Positions 52,656 through 61,859 of a DNA stretch of 64,000 nucleotides are shown here, in pieces (the first letter of the stretch is position 1; every line of letters begins with the position of its first letter). This DNA comes from Actinomycetes bacterium (GTDB taxonomy: Bacteria; Actinomycetota; Actinomycetes; Nanopelagicales; Nanopelagicaceae), in the NCBI GenBank assembly GCA_025360085.1, contig JANYCW010000018.1, positions 1 to 64,000 on the forward strand, in the 5' to 3' direction. A program made the position numbers and the translations under genes. The notes under the pieces were generated by a model that saw nothing but the letters and a program-made list of their open reading frames with translations, did not search any database and was not told the DNA's origin.

Positions 52656-55645
52656 CGATGATTTTTGAACCGGATTTCGGCACACCGGCTAGTGAAAAAT
52701 TAGATCAAGTAAGCCTTGAAATCGATGGTCGCACCGTTACTGTGGCGGCAGATACATCGATTATGCGCGCGGCCCTGCAAGCAGGGATTGATATCCCGAA
52801 ACTCTGTTCTACCGACCGATTAAAGGCTTTTGGTTCGTGCCGCTTATGCGTTATCCAAATAGATGGACGAAACGGTACTCCATCTTCATGTACAACTCCC
52901 GTTAGCGAGGGCATGAATGTAATAACTCACTCGGAAAAGTTAGATCGAATTCGCAAAGGCGTCATGGAGTTGTACTTATCCGATCACCCACTCGAATGTG
53001 CAACGGGGGATGAGTGCGAACTCCATGGGGTTGCTAAGAAAATTGGCATTACCACGAGTCGTTATGCCAGTGTTGATACCCATTTAGATTTAGAAAAAGA
53101 TGAAAGCAATCCATATTTCACATTTGATTCCACTGAGTGCATCGTCTGCAACCGTTGTGTGCGCGCTTGTGATGAAGTTCAAGGTACTTTTGCGTTAACG
53201 ATTGAAAACCGTGGTTTCCAGGCCCGCGTTTCATCGTCGGGTACATCATTTATTGAAAGTGAGTGCGTCTCCTGTGGTGCCTGTGTTCAAGCCTGTCCTA
53301 CGGGAGCCTTGACTGAAAAAACTCTATTGACCATTGGTGCGCCTACGTCTTCAGTAATTACCACGTGCGCCTATTGTGGGGTTGGCTGTTCATTCAAAGC
53401 CGAAATGCGTGGGGATGAACTCGTCCGTATGGTTCCGCTCAAAGCCGGTGGTGCTAATGAGGGACACTCGTGCGTAAAGGGTCGCTTTGCCTATGGCTAT
53501 GCAACTCATAGTGATCGAATAACACAACCTATGATTCGAAACGCAATCACCGATCCGTGGAAAGAAGTTTCATGGAGTGAGGCGATCTCTTTTGCTGCCG
53601 CAGGCTTGAAGAAGATTCAAGTCGAGAGTGGCATCAATGCAATTGGAGGAATTACTTCTTCACGTTGTACCAATGAAGAAGTCTTCGTTGTTCAAAAAAT
53701 GGTTCGTGCCGCTTTTGGTAACAACAATGTCGATACGTGTGCACGAGTCTGCCATTCACCAACAGGCTATGGCTTAGGTCAAACTTTTGGAACCTCAGCG
53801 GGCACACAAGACTTCGAATCGGTCGAGCACAGCGATGTGATTATGCTTATTGGAGCCAATCCAACTTCTGCGCATCCAGTTTTTGCCTCGCGAATGAAGC
53901 AAGCTTTACGCAAAGGCGCTCAGTTAATCGTTATCGATCCTCGCGTTATTGCTCTTGTTCGCACTCCTGGGGTAGTTGCAGCTCATCATTTGCAGTTAAT
54001 GCCAGGCACAAATGTCGCAGTTATCAACGCCTTGGCCCATGTAATCGCAACGAATGGTTTGATTGATCGCGATTTCGTTGATGCACGATGTGACGCGCAA
54101 TCCTTTAAAGAGTGGGAGGCATTTATTTCGTTGCCGGAAAACTCACCAGAGACATTAGAGGCATCCTCTCGTGTTCCTGCCGCGCAGATCCGGGCTGCAG
54201 CACATCTATTTGCACAGGCTAAAAATGGCTCGATTTATTACGGTCTCGGTGTAACCGAACACAGTCAAGGCTCGACGATGGTAATGGGAATTGCGAACCT
54301 AGCTATGGCCACAGGAAATATTGGTCGCAAAGGTGTCGGGGTCAATCCGCTTCGTGGGCAAAACAATGTTCAAGGATCCTGCGATATGGGCTCCTTTCCA
54401 CATGAGCTCTCGGGATACCGTCACATTTCAAATCCTAGAACGCGAAAGATTTTTAATGATGCGTGGGGAATCCAACTTCAGTCCGAGCCAGGCATGCGCA
54501 TTCCAAATATGTTTGATGCCGCGATTGCCGGTCAATATCGTGGTCTTTATGTCCAAGGCGAGGACATTGCCCAGTCCGATCCCAATACATCCCATGTGCA
54601 CACGGCATTGCGGGCCATGGACATGGTGATAGTTCAAGATCTATTTCTCAATGAAACGTCGAAGTTCGCGCATGTCTTCTTGCCCGGCACTTCGTTTCTG
54701 GAAAAAGATGGCACTTTCACTAATGCTGAGCGCCGAATAAATCGAGTTCGCCCCGTTATGAAATCCAAAATCGGTAAAAGTGAGTTTGAAGTAACGTGTG
54801 ATTTAGCCACTGCCATGGGTTATCCAATGTCCTATGAAAATGGCGCTGCGATTATGGACGAGATTGCTTTGACCACACCGACTTTTGCCGGTGTCTCATT
54901 TGCCAAGTTGGATGAACTCGGAAGCATTCAATGGCCATGCGATGAAACTAATCCCACTGGCACTCCAACGATGCACGTTGAAAAATTCGTTCGGGGCGAG
55001 GGTCAATTTATGCGAACTGCGTACGTGCCAACTGATGAAAAAGCAACGCGTAAGTTTCCACTCCTGCTCACTACTGGCCGTGTTTTGAGTCAATACAACG
55101 TAGGAGCACAAACACGACGCACAGCAAATAATATTTGGCATAAAGAAGATATTTTGGATGTGCACGAATCCGATGCCGAGCTTCGTGGAATCAAAGATGG
55201 TTCATGGGTAAAACTTTCTAGCCGTGTAGGTGAAACTATCATGAAAGCGCACATTACCGACGAAGTGCCTGCTGGCGTGGTGTATACAACTTTTCACTTT
55301 CCTGAAAGTGGTGCCAATATAATCACAACCGAATTTTCAGATTGGGCCACTAACTGTCCAGAGTATAAAGTTACGGCAGTTGAACTTGCGCCAAGTATTA
55401 TGGGCCCTGGCGATATGGTTGAAACACACATTATGGGTGATCCGCAGTTAGATTCGATAGTACGTATGGCTAATCAGATTGCCGCCAATATCCCCGCCGC
55501 TGATGCCCCTGAAATTAAGGTTGCACACCATATTGTTCAGTTCTGGACGCCAGCGATGATCGAGCGCCTACACAATGATGTTAACAAGACTGATCTCTCG
55601 CCAACAGTCCTAAAGGCGATTGAGATTTTGTTAGTGCGAAATTAA
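52652..55645 (+). CDS. fdsA: Formate dehydrogenase alpha subunit (Mo/W-bis-MGD, Cys form, NuoG-like N-terminus)
   Basis: 997 aa; N-terminal 2Fe-2S and ferredoxin motifs, CAYCGVGCSFKAE, CARVCHSPT (Cys not Sec), GLGVTEHSQGSTMVMGIANLAMATGNIGRKGVGVNPLRGQNNVQGSCDMG. Confidence 0.94.
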   Translation: MTMIFEPDFGTPASEKLDQVSLEIDGRTVTVAADTSIMRAALQAGIDIPKLCSTDRLKAFGSCRLCVIQIDGRNGTPSSCTTPVSEGMNVITHSEKLDRIRKGVMELYLSDHPLECATGDECELHGVAKKIGITTSRYASVDTHLDLEKDESNPYFTFDSTECIVCNRCVRACDEVQGTFALTIENRGFQARVSSSGTSFIESECVSCGACVQACPTGALTEKTLLTIGAPTSSVITTCAYCGVGCSFKAEMRGDELVRMVPLKAGGANEGHSCVKGRFAYGYATHSDRITQPMIRNAITDPWKEVSWSEAISFAAAGLKKIQVESGINAIGGITSSRCTNEEVFVVQKMVRAAFGNNNVDTCARVCHSPTGYGLGQTFGTSAGTQDFESVEHSDVIMLIGANPTSAHPVFASRMKQALRKGAQLIVIDPRVIALVRTPGVVAAHHLQLMPGTNVAVINALAHVIATNGLIDRDFVDARCDAQSFKEWEAFISLPENSPETLEASSRVPAAQIRAAAHLFAQAKNGSIYYGLGVTEHSQGSTMVMGIANLAMATGNIGRKGVGVNPLRGQNNVQGSCDMGSFPHELSGYRHISNPRTRKIFNDAWGIQLQSEPGMRIPNMFDAAIAGQYRGLYVQGEDIAQSDPNTSHVHTALRAMDMVIVQDLFLNETSKFAHVFLPGTSFLEKDGTFTNAERRINRVRPVMKSKIGKSEFEVTCDLATAMGYPMSYENGAAIMDEIALTTPTFAGVSFAKLDELGSIQWPCDETNPTGTPTMHVEKFVRGEGQFMRTAYVPTDEKATRKFPLLLTTGRVLSQYNVGAQTRRTANNIWHKEDILDVHESDAELRGIKDGSWVKLSSRVGETIMKAHITDEVPAGVVYTTFHFPESGANIITTEFSDWATNCPEYKVTAVELAPSIMGPGDMVETHIMGDPQLDSIVRMANQIAANIPAADAPEIKVAHHIVQFWTPAMIERLHNDVNKTDLSPTVLKAIEILLVRN

Positions 55646-56215
55646 CTCTAAAACTTGTCTCGTTAAACCGGTAAGGCCAACGGCACGAATCTCTAAAGGT
55701 AGAGCGATTTCTGATGCGGCATCGCGCGCGGCCTGTTCTAGCTCTGCGGTTGGCCTCTGGGCCAGCCACATAACACGCGAATAGTTCTTAAAATAATCAT
55801 CGCGCAAATGTGGATACTTATCTAGACCAAGTTCAATGATGACGCTTCGGTGGAAGGACTTCACGAGAAAATCCGTCAAAAAGTAAGTACCGGCATTCTC
55901 GGCCATGATTGCTTCAATCTCAGAGCGTCCGGCAAAGATGTCGTAGCAGTGGTTTCCGCCAAGACGCTTTACATTATGTCGCTCAATCACAGTATCGAGG
56001 GCACCATACGTGCCACAGTCGGCATAGGCGACCGCGCATTGTGAGTGTTTTTCTTTGACCTCTAACAACAGCGCATCGACTTCACTGGCAATTTTTTCAG
56101 GACGGTTATGCAATAAGGGTGGTAGCGGATATATAACAATATCGAGGTTGTGTTCGGCCGCAATCTCTGCAATATGAGTTGCCAACGCGCCGCAGGCAAC
56201 GATGCCGATACTCAT
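55631..56215 (-). CDS. DUF1638 family protein
   Basis: 194 aa; IVACGALATHI, YADCGTYGALD, LGGNHCYDIFAG; embedded in corrinoid methyltransferase genes, a context I associate with DUF1638. Confidence 0.8.
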   Translation of the reverse strand: MSIGIVACGALATHIAEIAAEHNLDIVIYPLPPLLHNRPEKIASEVDALLLEVKEKHSQCAVAYADCGTYGALDTVIERHNVKRLGGNHCYDIFAGRSEIEAIMAENAGTYFLTDFLVKSFHRSVIIELGLDKYPHLRDDYFKNYSRVMWLAQRPTAELEQAARDAASEIALPLEIRAVGLTGLTRQVLELISH

Positions 56216-58116
56216 ATTGGAAAAGCTAGACGATCTACAAACTTATCATTGAAATCTGGGCGATCAGAGAGTTCGATGTAATTAATCTCTTCTAAAAGCG
56301 CGTTCGCGCCGTGTCGCTCTTGTGCCGATAATAAAACCATTTTCGCACCTTCACCAGCAACGTTACCTGCTGACAAGATGCGCATTACTGAAAGTTTAGG
56401 CACGAGGCCAATCTTGATTGCAGATGCGGGGGAAAGGTAAGAACCAAAAGAGCCAGCCAGTAGCACTTGCTGAATCTCACTTTCTGCAACACCAAACTCC
56501 TCAAGAAGCAACGCCCAACCCGTAGCTATAGCGGCCTTAGCAAATTGGAGTTCGCGAACATCGCGCTGAGATAAAAAGACACAGTCCGATAAATCTCCAA
56601 CTTCTTTGCTCCACGTTAGAACAAATACACGCTCACCTTCTCGAGTGAGCAAGCGATCAGATAGTGTCGGGGCAACCTGCGCGGCAATCTCATCAGTTAC
56701 AAATCGACCAGAGTGATCGAGGAGGCCAACACTGACGAGACTGGCACAAGCATCAACTAAGCCAGAGCCACAGATTCCAATTGCTGGAGTGTCATCGATT
56801 GTTCCAATAATTAACGCTCCATCAACGATTTTGATCGTCTCGATCGCACCTGATGCGGCGCGAACACCGCACTTAATACTTGCAGCTTCAAAGGCCGGAC
56901 CTGCCGGAGCTGCCGTCGCCAATATTTTTTCGCCATCACCGAGAACGATTTCACAGTTAGTTCCAACGTCGATGAAGAGGCGCAAACGTTTATCGCGATC
57001 CATGCCCGATGCAAGCGCGCCAGCAATAATGTCGCCACCAACATAGGCACCTAGAGATGGCAAGATGACCGCCTTTGCCCTTGGGTGAATTGCGATTCCG
57101 ATATCAACTGCATCGACATCAGGGAAATCAGCCGCGGCCATGATAAATGGCGCCACACCTAGCGGTTCAGGATCGATGCCAAGAAGTAGCTGATTCATTG
57201 TGGCATTGCCTGCGATAGCAATCTCATAGACATGAAGCGGATTTATGTTTGCCTCATCGCACACCTCTTGCGTGAGTTGATTGAGTGTCTCTTGCGCCAG
57301 AGCCGAAAGCTTTGCGAGGGCAGCGGGATCGAGCATGGTTGCACTGATTCTTGTAATGACATCGGCGCCAAAAGGTTGTTGTTTATTTAGAATCGACTTC
57401 ACTGCAAGAGGTGTACCGGTATTTAAATCTAATAGCGTGGCAACAACGGTGGTTGTACCTAAGTCGTAGGCAATTCCATAACGAAATGCGGTGGTATCAC
57501 CTGGCTCTATATCGATGAAATCTTGATCAACAAAAACGGCCGTGACTTTAAAGTTAGATGCACGCAGAATCCGAGGAAGGTTGCGCATGGATGCAAGAGA
57601 GGCCGTGCCCTCGATATCATCGATGGCATCAAAGAGTCGAACAAGGTCGGTGCGTTGATCATGCAGCGTCGGCTCTTCTAACTCAACATATCGTTTTTGA
57701 ACGGCTGGCCGCAGAATAACTTGGCGCCCGACACCGACGGTTGCCGCTTTCGGACGAGTAGTAAGGGCTGGAACATCGATAGAGATATCGGTATTTGTAC
57801 GCACTAAACACGCTAATCGCCAACCCTGCTTAATTTCACTTTCAGTGAAGGCGCGAAAATCTAACTTTGATGGTTCAACATTGCCATCCGTAATCTTTAT
57901 TCGACACTTTTTACATGTTCCATAACCGCCACACGTAGAATCAATCGCAATTCCATTCCATGACGCCGCATCAAATGCACTTACACCTGTAGGTACGGTT
58001 ATAGTTTTTTCAGATGCCACCGAACTATCTTTTTCAAGCGACCTGAAGGCAAGTTTGACTCGTCCCGTGCCATCGTGATGGGGGACAAGCGATGGATCTA
58101 ACTCTTTTTTAGAAAT
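56212..58116 (-). CDS. ASKHA-domain (DUF4445/RACo/RamA-like) corrinoid reductive activation protein with N-terminal 2Fe-2S domain
   Basis: DSTCGGYGTCKKCRIKI...RLACLV ferredoxin motif; YDLGTTTVVATLLDLNTG ASKHA motif; GICGSGLVDA. ORF track starts at GTG 58020; the frame is open further upstream to an ATT at 58116 (see findings). Confidence 0.88.
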   Translation of the reverse strand: MSKKELDPSLVPHHDGTGRVKLAFRSLEKDSSVASEKTITVPTGVSAFDAASWNGIAIDSTCGGYGTCKKCRIKITDGNVEPSKLDFRAFTESEIKQGWRLACLVRTNTDISIDVPALTTRPKAATVGVGRQVILRPAVQKRYVELEEPTLHDQRTDLVRLFDAIDDIEGTASLASMRNLPRILRASNFKVTAVFVDQDFIDIEPGDTTAFRYGIAYDLGTTTVVATLLDLNTGTPLAVKSILNKQQPFGADVITRISATMLDPAALAKLSALAQETLNQLTQEVCDEANINPLHVYEIAIAGNATMNQLLLGIDPEPLGVAPFIMAAADFPDVDAVDIGIAIHPRAKAVILPSLGAYVGGDIIAGALASGMDRDKRLRLFIDVGTNCEIVLGDGEKILATAAPAGPAFEAASIKCGVRAASGAIETIKIVDGALIIGTIDDTPAIGICGSGLVDACASLVSVGLLDHSGRFVTDEIAAQVAPTLSDRLLTREGERVFVLTWSKEVGDLSDCVFLSQRDVRELQFAKAAIATGWALLLEEFGVAESEIQQVLLAGSFGSYLSPASAIKIGLVPKLSVMRILSAGNVAGEGAKMVLLSAQERHGANALLEEINYIELSDRPDFNDKFVDRLAFPI

Positions 58117-58118
58117 TG

Positions 58119-59000
58119 TTACGCACCATTTTCAGAAATTTGCGCAGCCTTTGCGGCTTGCATCGCTCTAAATCGTGTAATCCAGTTTGAGCCCCAAGGA
58201 TCTAAACCGAGAAGTAAATCGGCCGCACGCACAGACTCAACTATTTGATGGGTACGGGCATCCATTACCGCACTTGTTAGACCATGTGACATCGCCGCAG
58301 GCAAGAACGCGGCATTAAGTGCATGTCGATATGGAAGACCAAAAGAAATGTTGGATGCGCCAAGAGTCATGTTCAGCCCCCACTTCTCGCGGATTAAATA
58401 GATTGTTTCTAAAGTAATTTTTACCGCTTCTGGATCTGCGCCAACGGTCATGGCAAGCGGATCGATAACGAGATCTTCAAGTGGAATGCCATGTTTTTCA
58501 ACTGCGCGAACAATCTTTTCAGTAATCACCATACGCTCAGCCGCAGTCGCTGGAATCCCAGTCTCATCATTAGGTAGGGCGATAATTGCTGCGCCATGTT
58601 TTTTAATCAAAGGCAGAACGAGCTCCATTCGCTCATCCTCGCCAGTGACGCTATTTACAAGTGCCTTACCTTGATAAGCCTCTAGTCCGGCTTGTAGAGC
58701 TTCGATAATCGAGGAGTCGATACAAATCGGCATATCGGTCAAGGTTTGGATCAATGTGATGGCCTTAGACAAGAGTGCTGGTTCGTCCGTTAATGGCACT
58801 CCCATGTTTACATCGAGCACGTCGGCGCCACCAGCAATCTGATCAAAGACATCTTTTTCAATGGCAGAGAGATCGCCCGCTCGGAGTTGGAGTTGAAACT
58901 TTTTGCGCCCCGTTGGATTTATGCGCTCACCAATAATGCAAAAAGGCTGGTCATGACCGATGGTGACTGTTTTGCCATGGGAAGAAAGAACTGTATGCAT
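58119..59000 (-). CDS. Methyltetrahydrofolate:corrinoid methyltransferase (pterin-binding domain, AcsE/MtgA-like)
   Basis: 293 aa; FCIIGERINPTGRKKF, GADVLDVNMG, DSSIIEALQAGL, LGASNISFGLPYR. Confidence 0.93.
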   Translation of the reverse strand: MHTVLSSHGKTVTIGHDQPFCIIGERINPTGRKKFQLQLRAGDLSAIEKDVFDQIAGGADVLDVNMGVPLTDEPALLSKAITLIQTLTDMPICIDSSIIEALQAGLEAYQGKALVNSVTGEDERMELVLPLIKKHGAAIIALPNDETGIPATAAERMVITEKIVRAVEKHGIPLEDLVIDPLAMTVGADPEAVKITLETIYLIREKWGLNMTLGASNISFGLPYRHALNAAFLPAAMSHGLTSAVMDARTHQIVESVRAADLLLGLDPWGSNWITRFRAMQAAKAAQISENGA

Positions 59001-59032
59001 AGTGCGTCCCTATCTCTTAAGTAATCTGGCTA

Positions 59033-59941
59033 TTAAGTAATCTGCCATTTCGGCGTTCTGCCGAGATCGCTCATAAAATCATTGATGGACTCATCATGTC
59101 GAAAATCTGTCACATGCAAACCACGGACTCCCGGAAGAGTTAACGCGTGCGATGCCAGTTCAAGGGCTACCTTATAGGCCTCATTGCTCTGATCGCTGGC
59201 ACTTTGTACGCGGGTCAATATCGTGGCTGGAACGTCGATGCCTGCAACCTTATCATTCATGAAGCCCAAACCTTTGGCGCTTTTGACTAAGACAACGGTC
59301 GGTAAGAGCTTTAAATCAGGCGCGATTTTAGCCACACCTTTGCAAAAAGCCTCGAGTCGATCGGGGTAAAAACAAATCTGCAGTTGCAAGAACTTTGCAC
59401 CTGCTCGGTACTTTTTAAGTGCACGCAGTATTCGATAATCAAATGGGGCCGCCGCAGCATTCTCAACCGCGCCAAGATAAAAATCAGGAGCCGGACGTAT
59501 GGTGCGCCCTGACAGTGTTTTGCCGTTTGTCATTGCGCGCGCGATGTTGATTGCTTGGATGCTATCGATATCAAAGACTCTTCGAGCCTCTGGTTCATCC
59601 CCTGCCGTGACATCATCGCCGGTCAAAAGAGAGATATTTGTAATGCCATGTAAAGCCGCCCCTAGCATGTCGGATTGAATTGCTAGTCGGTTCTTATCGC
59701 GACAGACAATCTGCATGATCGGCTCAAGGCCATGCATCGCCATTGCAATTGCAGTAGCAGTGTTAGATGTATGTGCATGGGCGGCAGGATTATCCGTGGC
59801 GTTAACGGCATCAAACCACGGTGCCAATCGGGCGGAATTCTTTTGCACGCTTGCCATTCCACCACCAGTAATGGATGCAAACTCGGCGGTAAAGACGGCA
59901 TCATTGCTATTTTCTAATTTTTCACGTAGAACTGACATCAA
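59033..59941 (-). CDS. metF: 5,10-methylenetetrahydrofolate reductase (MetF family)
   Basis: 302 aa; VFTAEFASITG, MQIVCRDKNRLAIQSDMLGAALHGITNISLLTGDD, KFLQLQICF. Confidence 0.92.
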   Translation of the reverse strand: MMSVLREKLENSNDAVFTAEFASITGGGMASVQKNSARLAPWFDAVNATDNPAAHAHTSNTATAIAMAMHGLEPIMQIVCRDKNRLAIQSDMLGAALHGITNISLLTGDDVTAGDEPEARRVFDIDSIQAINIARAMTNGKTLSGRTIRPAPDFYLGAVENAAAAPFDYRILRALKKYRAGAKFLQLQICFYPDRLEAFCKGVAKIAPDLKLLPTVVLVKSAKGLGFMNDKVAGIDVPATILTRVQSASDQSNEAYKVALELASHALTLPGVRGLHVTDFRHDESINDFMSDLGRTPKWQIT

Positions 59942-60324
59942 TGTTTACGATTCTCAACTATCCAACCAGCAGGAACTTGTTGATCTCGCTTCGTCACTAA
60001 GTTTATCCAAGAAGACGTGCCTTGCAGTTGCATATCAACGGGCGGTCGCAGTTCATTGAAATGCGCTTTCCATACTTTTGGAAGTGGCAGTGAAACACTG
60101 CGATCGTAGGCTTTCACCCAAATACACTGCATCTCTGGCTTTACTTCGCACCATCCACCTTCTCGAACCCCGCCACATGGACCGTTGCGTAAAGTTTTTG
60201 GACAGGTCATGGGACAGGTCATTCCGGTTGAGTGCAAGACGCACTGTCCGCACATACGACAGTCCCAAATCGGTTTTTTCACCGCATCTTCAAGTAAAGG
60301 TAGAAGCTTTTTTAAAATTGCCAA
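59938..60324 (-). CDS. MetV-like / methylene-THF reductase C-terminal family Cys-rich protein
   Basis: 128 aa; CRMCGQCVLHSTGMTCPMTCPKTLRNGPCGGVREGGWCEVKPEMQCIWVKAY; overlaps metF start. Confidence 0.88.
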   Translation of the reverse strand: MAILKKLLPLLEDAVKKPIWDCRMCGQCVLHSTGMTCPMTCPKTLRNGPCGGVREGGWCEVKPEMQCIWVKAYDRSVSLPLPKVWKAHFNELRPPVDMQLQGTSSWINLVTKRDQQVPAGWIVENRKH

Positions 60325-60327
60325 TTT

Positions 60328-60993
60328 TTAAGCCGAAACCGCTGCGCGTTTCTTGGCGATTAAATCTTTTGCGATGCGTACGGCAGTTGAAGCGTCGGCG
60401 GCAAAACCATCGGCGCCAACCACGTCGGCATACTCTTGAGTCACAGGCGCACCGCCAACCATGATAATTACTTGATCACGCAAGCCCGCTTTTGTAATTT
60501 CGTGGATGTTGACTTTAAACATGGGCATCGTGGTGGTTAAAAAAGCCGACATTCCAACGATATCTGGCTTGTGCTCCAAGATTCCGGCAATGAACTTTTC
60601 GGGAGCTACTTGAACTCCAAGATCGATGACATTAAAGCCGGCGCCTTCAAGCATAATATTGACTAAGTTTTTGCCGATATCGTGCACATCACCTTTAACG
60701 GTACCCATGAGATAAGTGCCAACGGTTTCGGCCCCGGTCTCTGCAAGTAATGGACGTAAATAAGCAAGGGCACCTGACATAGCTCTACCTGAGATGAGCA
60801 TTTCAGGAACAAAGAAATCACCGCGCTCAAAACGCGCTCCAACTTCTTCTAATGCAGGGATGAGTGCATCAAAGAGAATCGTACTTGGAGTCATACCATC
60901 TGCAATTCCGGCTTTCGTTAACTCTAAAACCACCGGGGCGTTTCCAACCAACGTTTCGTCAAAGAGTGATTTGATGATGTCGTCATGAGTCAT
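60328..60993 (-). CDS. Corrinoid (cobalamin-binding) methyl-accepting protein, MtgC/MttC-like
   Basis: 221 aa; helical cap then GTVKGDVHDIGKNLVNIMLEGAGFNVIDLG (DxHxxG base-off B12 motif), GGAPVTQEYADVVGADGFAADA. Confidence 0.95.
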   Translation of the reverse strand: MTHDDIIKSLFDETLVGNAPVVLELTKAGIADGMTPSTILFDALIPALEEVGARFERGDFFVPEMLISGRAMSGALAYLRPLLAETGAETVGTYLMGTVKGDVHDIGKNLVNIMLEGAGFNVIDLGVQVAPEKFIAGILEHKPDIVGMSAFLTTTMPMFKVNIHEITKAGLRDQVIIMVGGAPVTQEYADVVGADGFAADASTAVRIAKDLIAKKRAAVSA

Positions 60994-61754
60994 GCTGCAC
61001 CTATCTTTCCTTCATGATTTGCTTGGAGTGAGTGGATCTCTTCGATAATAATTTCACCGATTTTTACTAAATCTCGTTGAGTCAGACGGGGAGACGGACC
61101 CGAAATTGAGATTGCACCGACGACGCGACCGTCGTTCTCGCGCACTGGCGCAGCGACTGCGACCAAACCTTCTTCAAGTTCGTCGGTAATGATCGCGTAA
61201 CCTTTTTTGCGAACGTTTTCGAGTTCAGTCAATAATCGAGGTCGCGAAGTAATGGTTTTTGCTGTGAGCCTTTCAAGTCTTCCCATGGGAATTGTTGCCG
61301 CCCCATAGGCCAAAAGAATTTTCCCAAGGGCCGATGCGTGATACGGAATTCGCTTGCCGACCCAGTTCGTTGCACCTAAGAGATAGTGCCCATCGACTTG
61401 ATCAATTAACTTCATCTCACCATTACTTGCAACGGCTAAATTAGCTGTTTCCCCGGTACTCATTGCAAGTTTTTCTAAGGCAGAGTGCATGCGGGCAACT
61501 AAGACGGAATCTTGATTTTGTGAACGTGCAAATTGGGTCAATACATCTCCTGCAACAAATGCACCTGTTCGATCACGGCGGATGAGACCTTGTCGCTCAA
61601 GCGCACTCAAAATTCGAGAGGTCGTGCTCTTTGGAATTTCATGAGATCGGGAGAGTTGAGATAAGAGCGGTGGTGTCGCACTCTCTAAAATATCGATGAG
61701 CAGGGCGCTTGCCCGATCGATGGACTGCGTTCCGCTCAACGCTTCGCTCATCAC
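60990..61754 (-). CDS. IclR family transcriptional regulator (GTG start)
   Basis: 254 aa; SRSHEIPKSTTSRILSALERQGLIRRD wHTH and IclR effector domain with GAISISGPSPRLT. Confidence 0.93.
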   Translation of the reverse strand: MMSEALSGTQSIDRASALLIDILESATPPLLSQLSRSHEIPKSTTSRILSALERQGLIRRDRTGAFVAGDVLTQFARSQNQDSVLVARMHSALEKLAMSTGETANLAVASNGEMKLIDQVDGHYLLGATNWVGKRIPYHASALGKILLAYGAATIPMGRLERLTAKTITSRPRLLTELENVRKKGYAIITDELEEGLVAVAAPVRENDGRVVGAISISGPSPRLTQRDLVKIGEIIIEEIHSLQANHEGKIGAA

Positions 61755-61774
61755 CTGCCACCAACCTCTCGAAG

Positions 61775-61803
61775 GGTTCCATAATATGGAACCACTGTTC
61801 CAT
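61775..61803. promoter_or_regulatory. Three-half-site inverted-repeat operator (candidate IclR site) between iclR and mttB
   Basis: GGTTCCAT-aat-ATGGAACC (8-bp arms) sharing its right arm with ATGGAAC-cact-GTTCCAT (7-bp arms). Confidence 0.75.
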
Positions 61804-61859
61804 TATCTAAGGGTATTCTCCTAACTGTCAACCGGTCAATAGGGGCAAAGGAGCCACAC

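Noticed and set aside
52652-55645. Selenocysteine-containing formate dehydrogenase
   Set aside because: Active-site motif reads CARVCHSPT with a normal Cys codon and no in-frame TGA.
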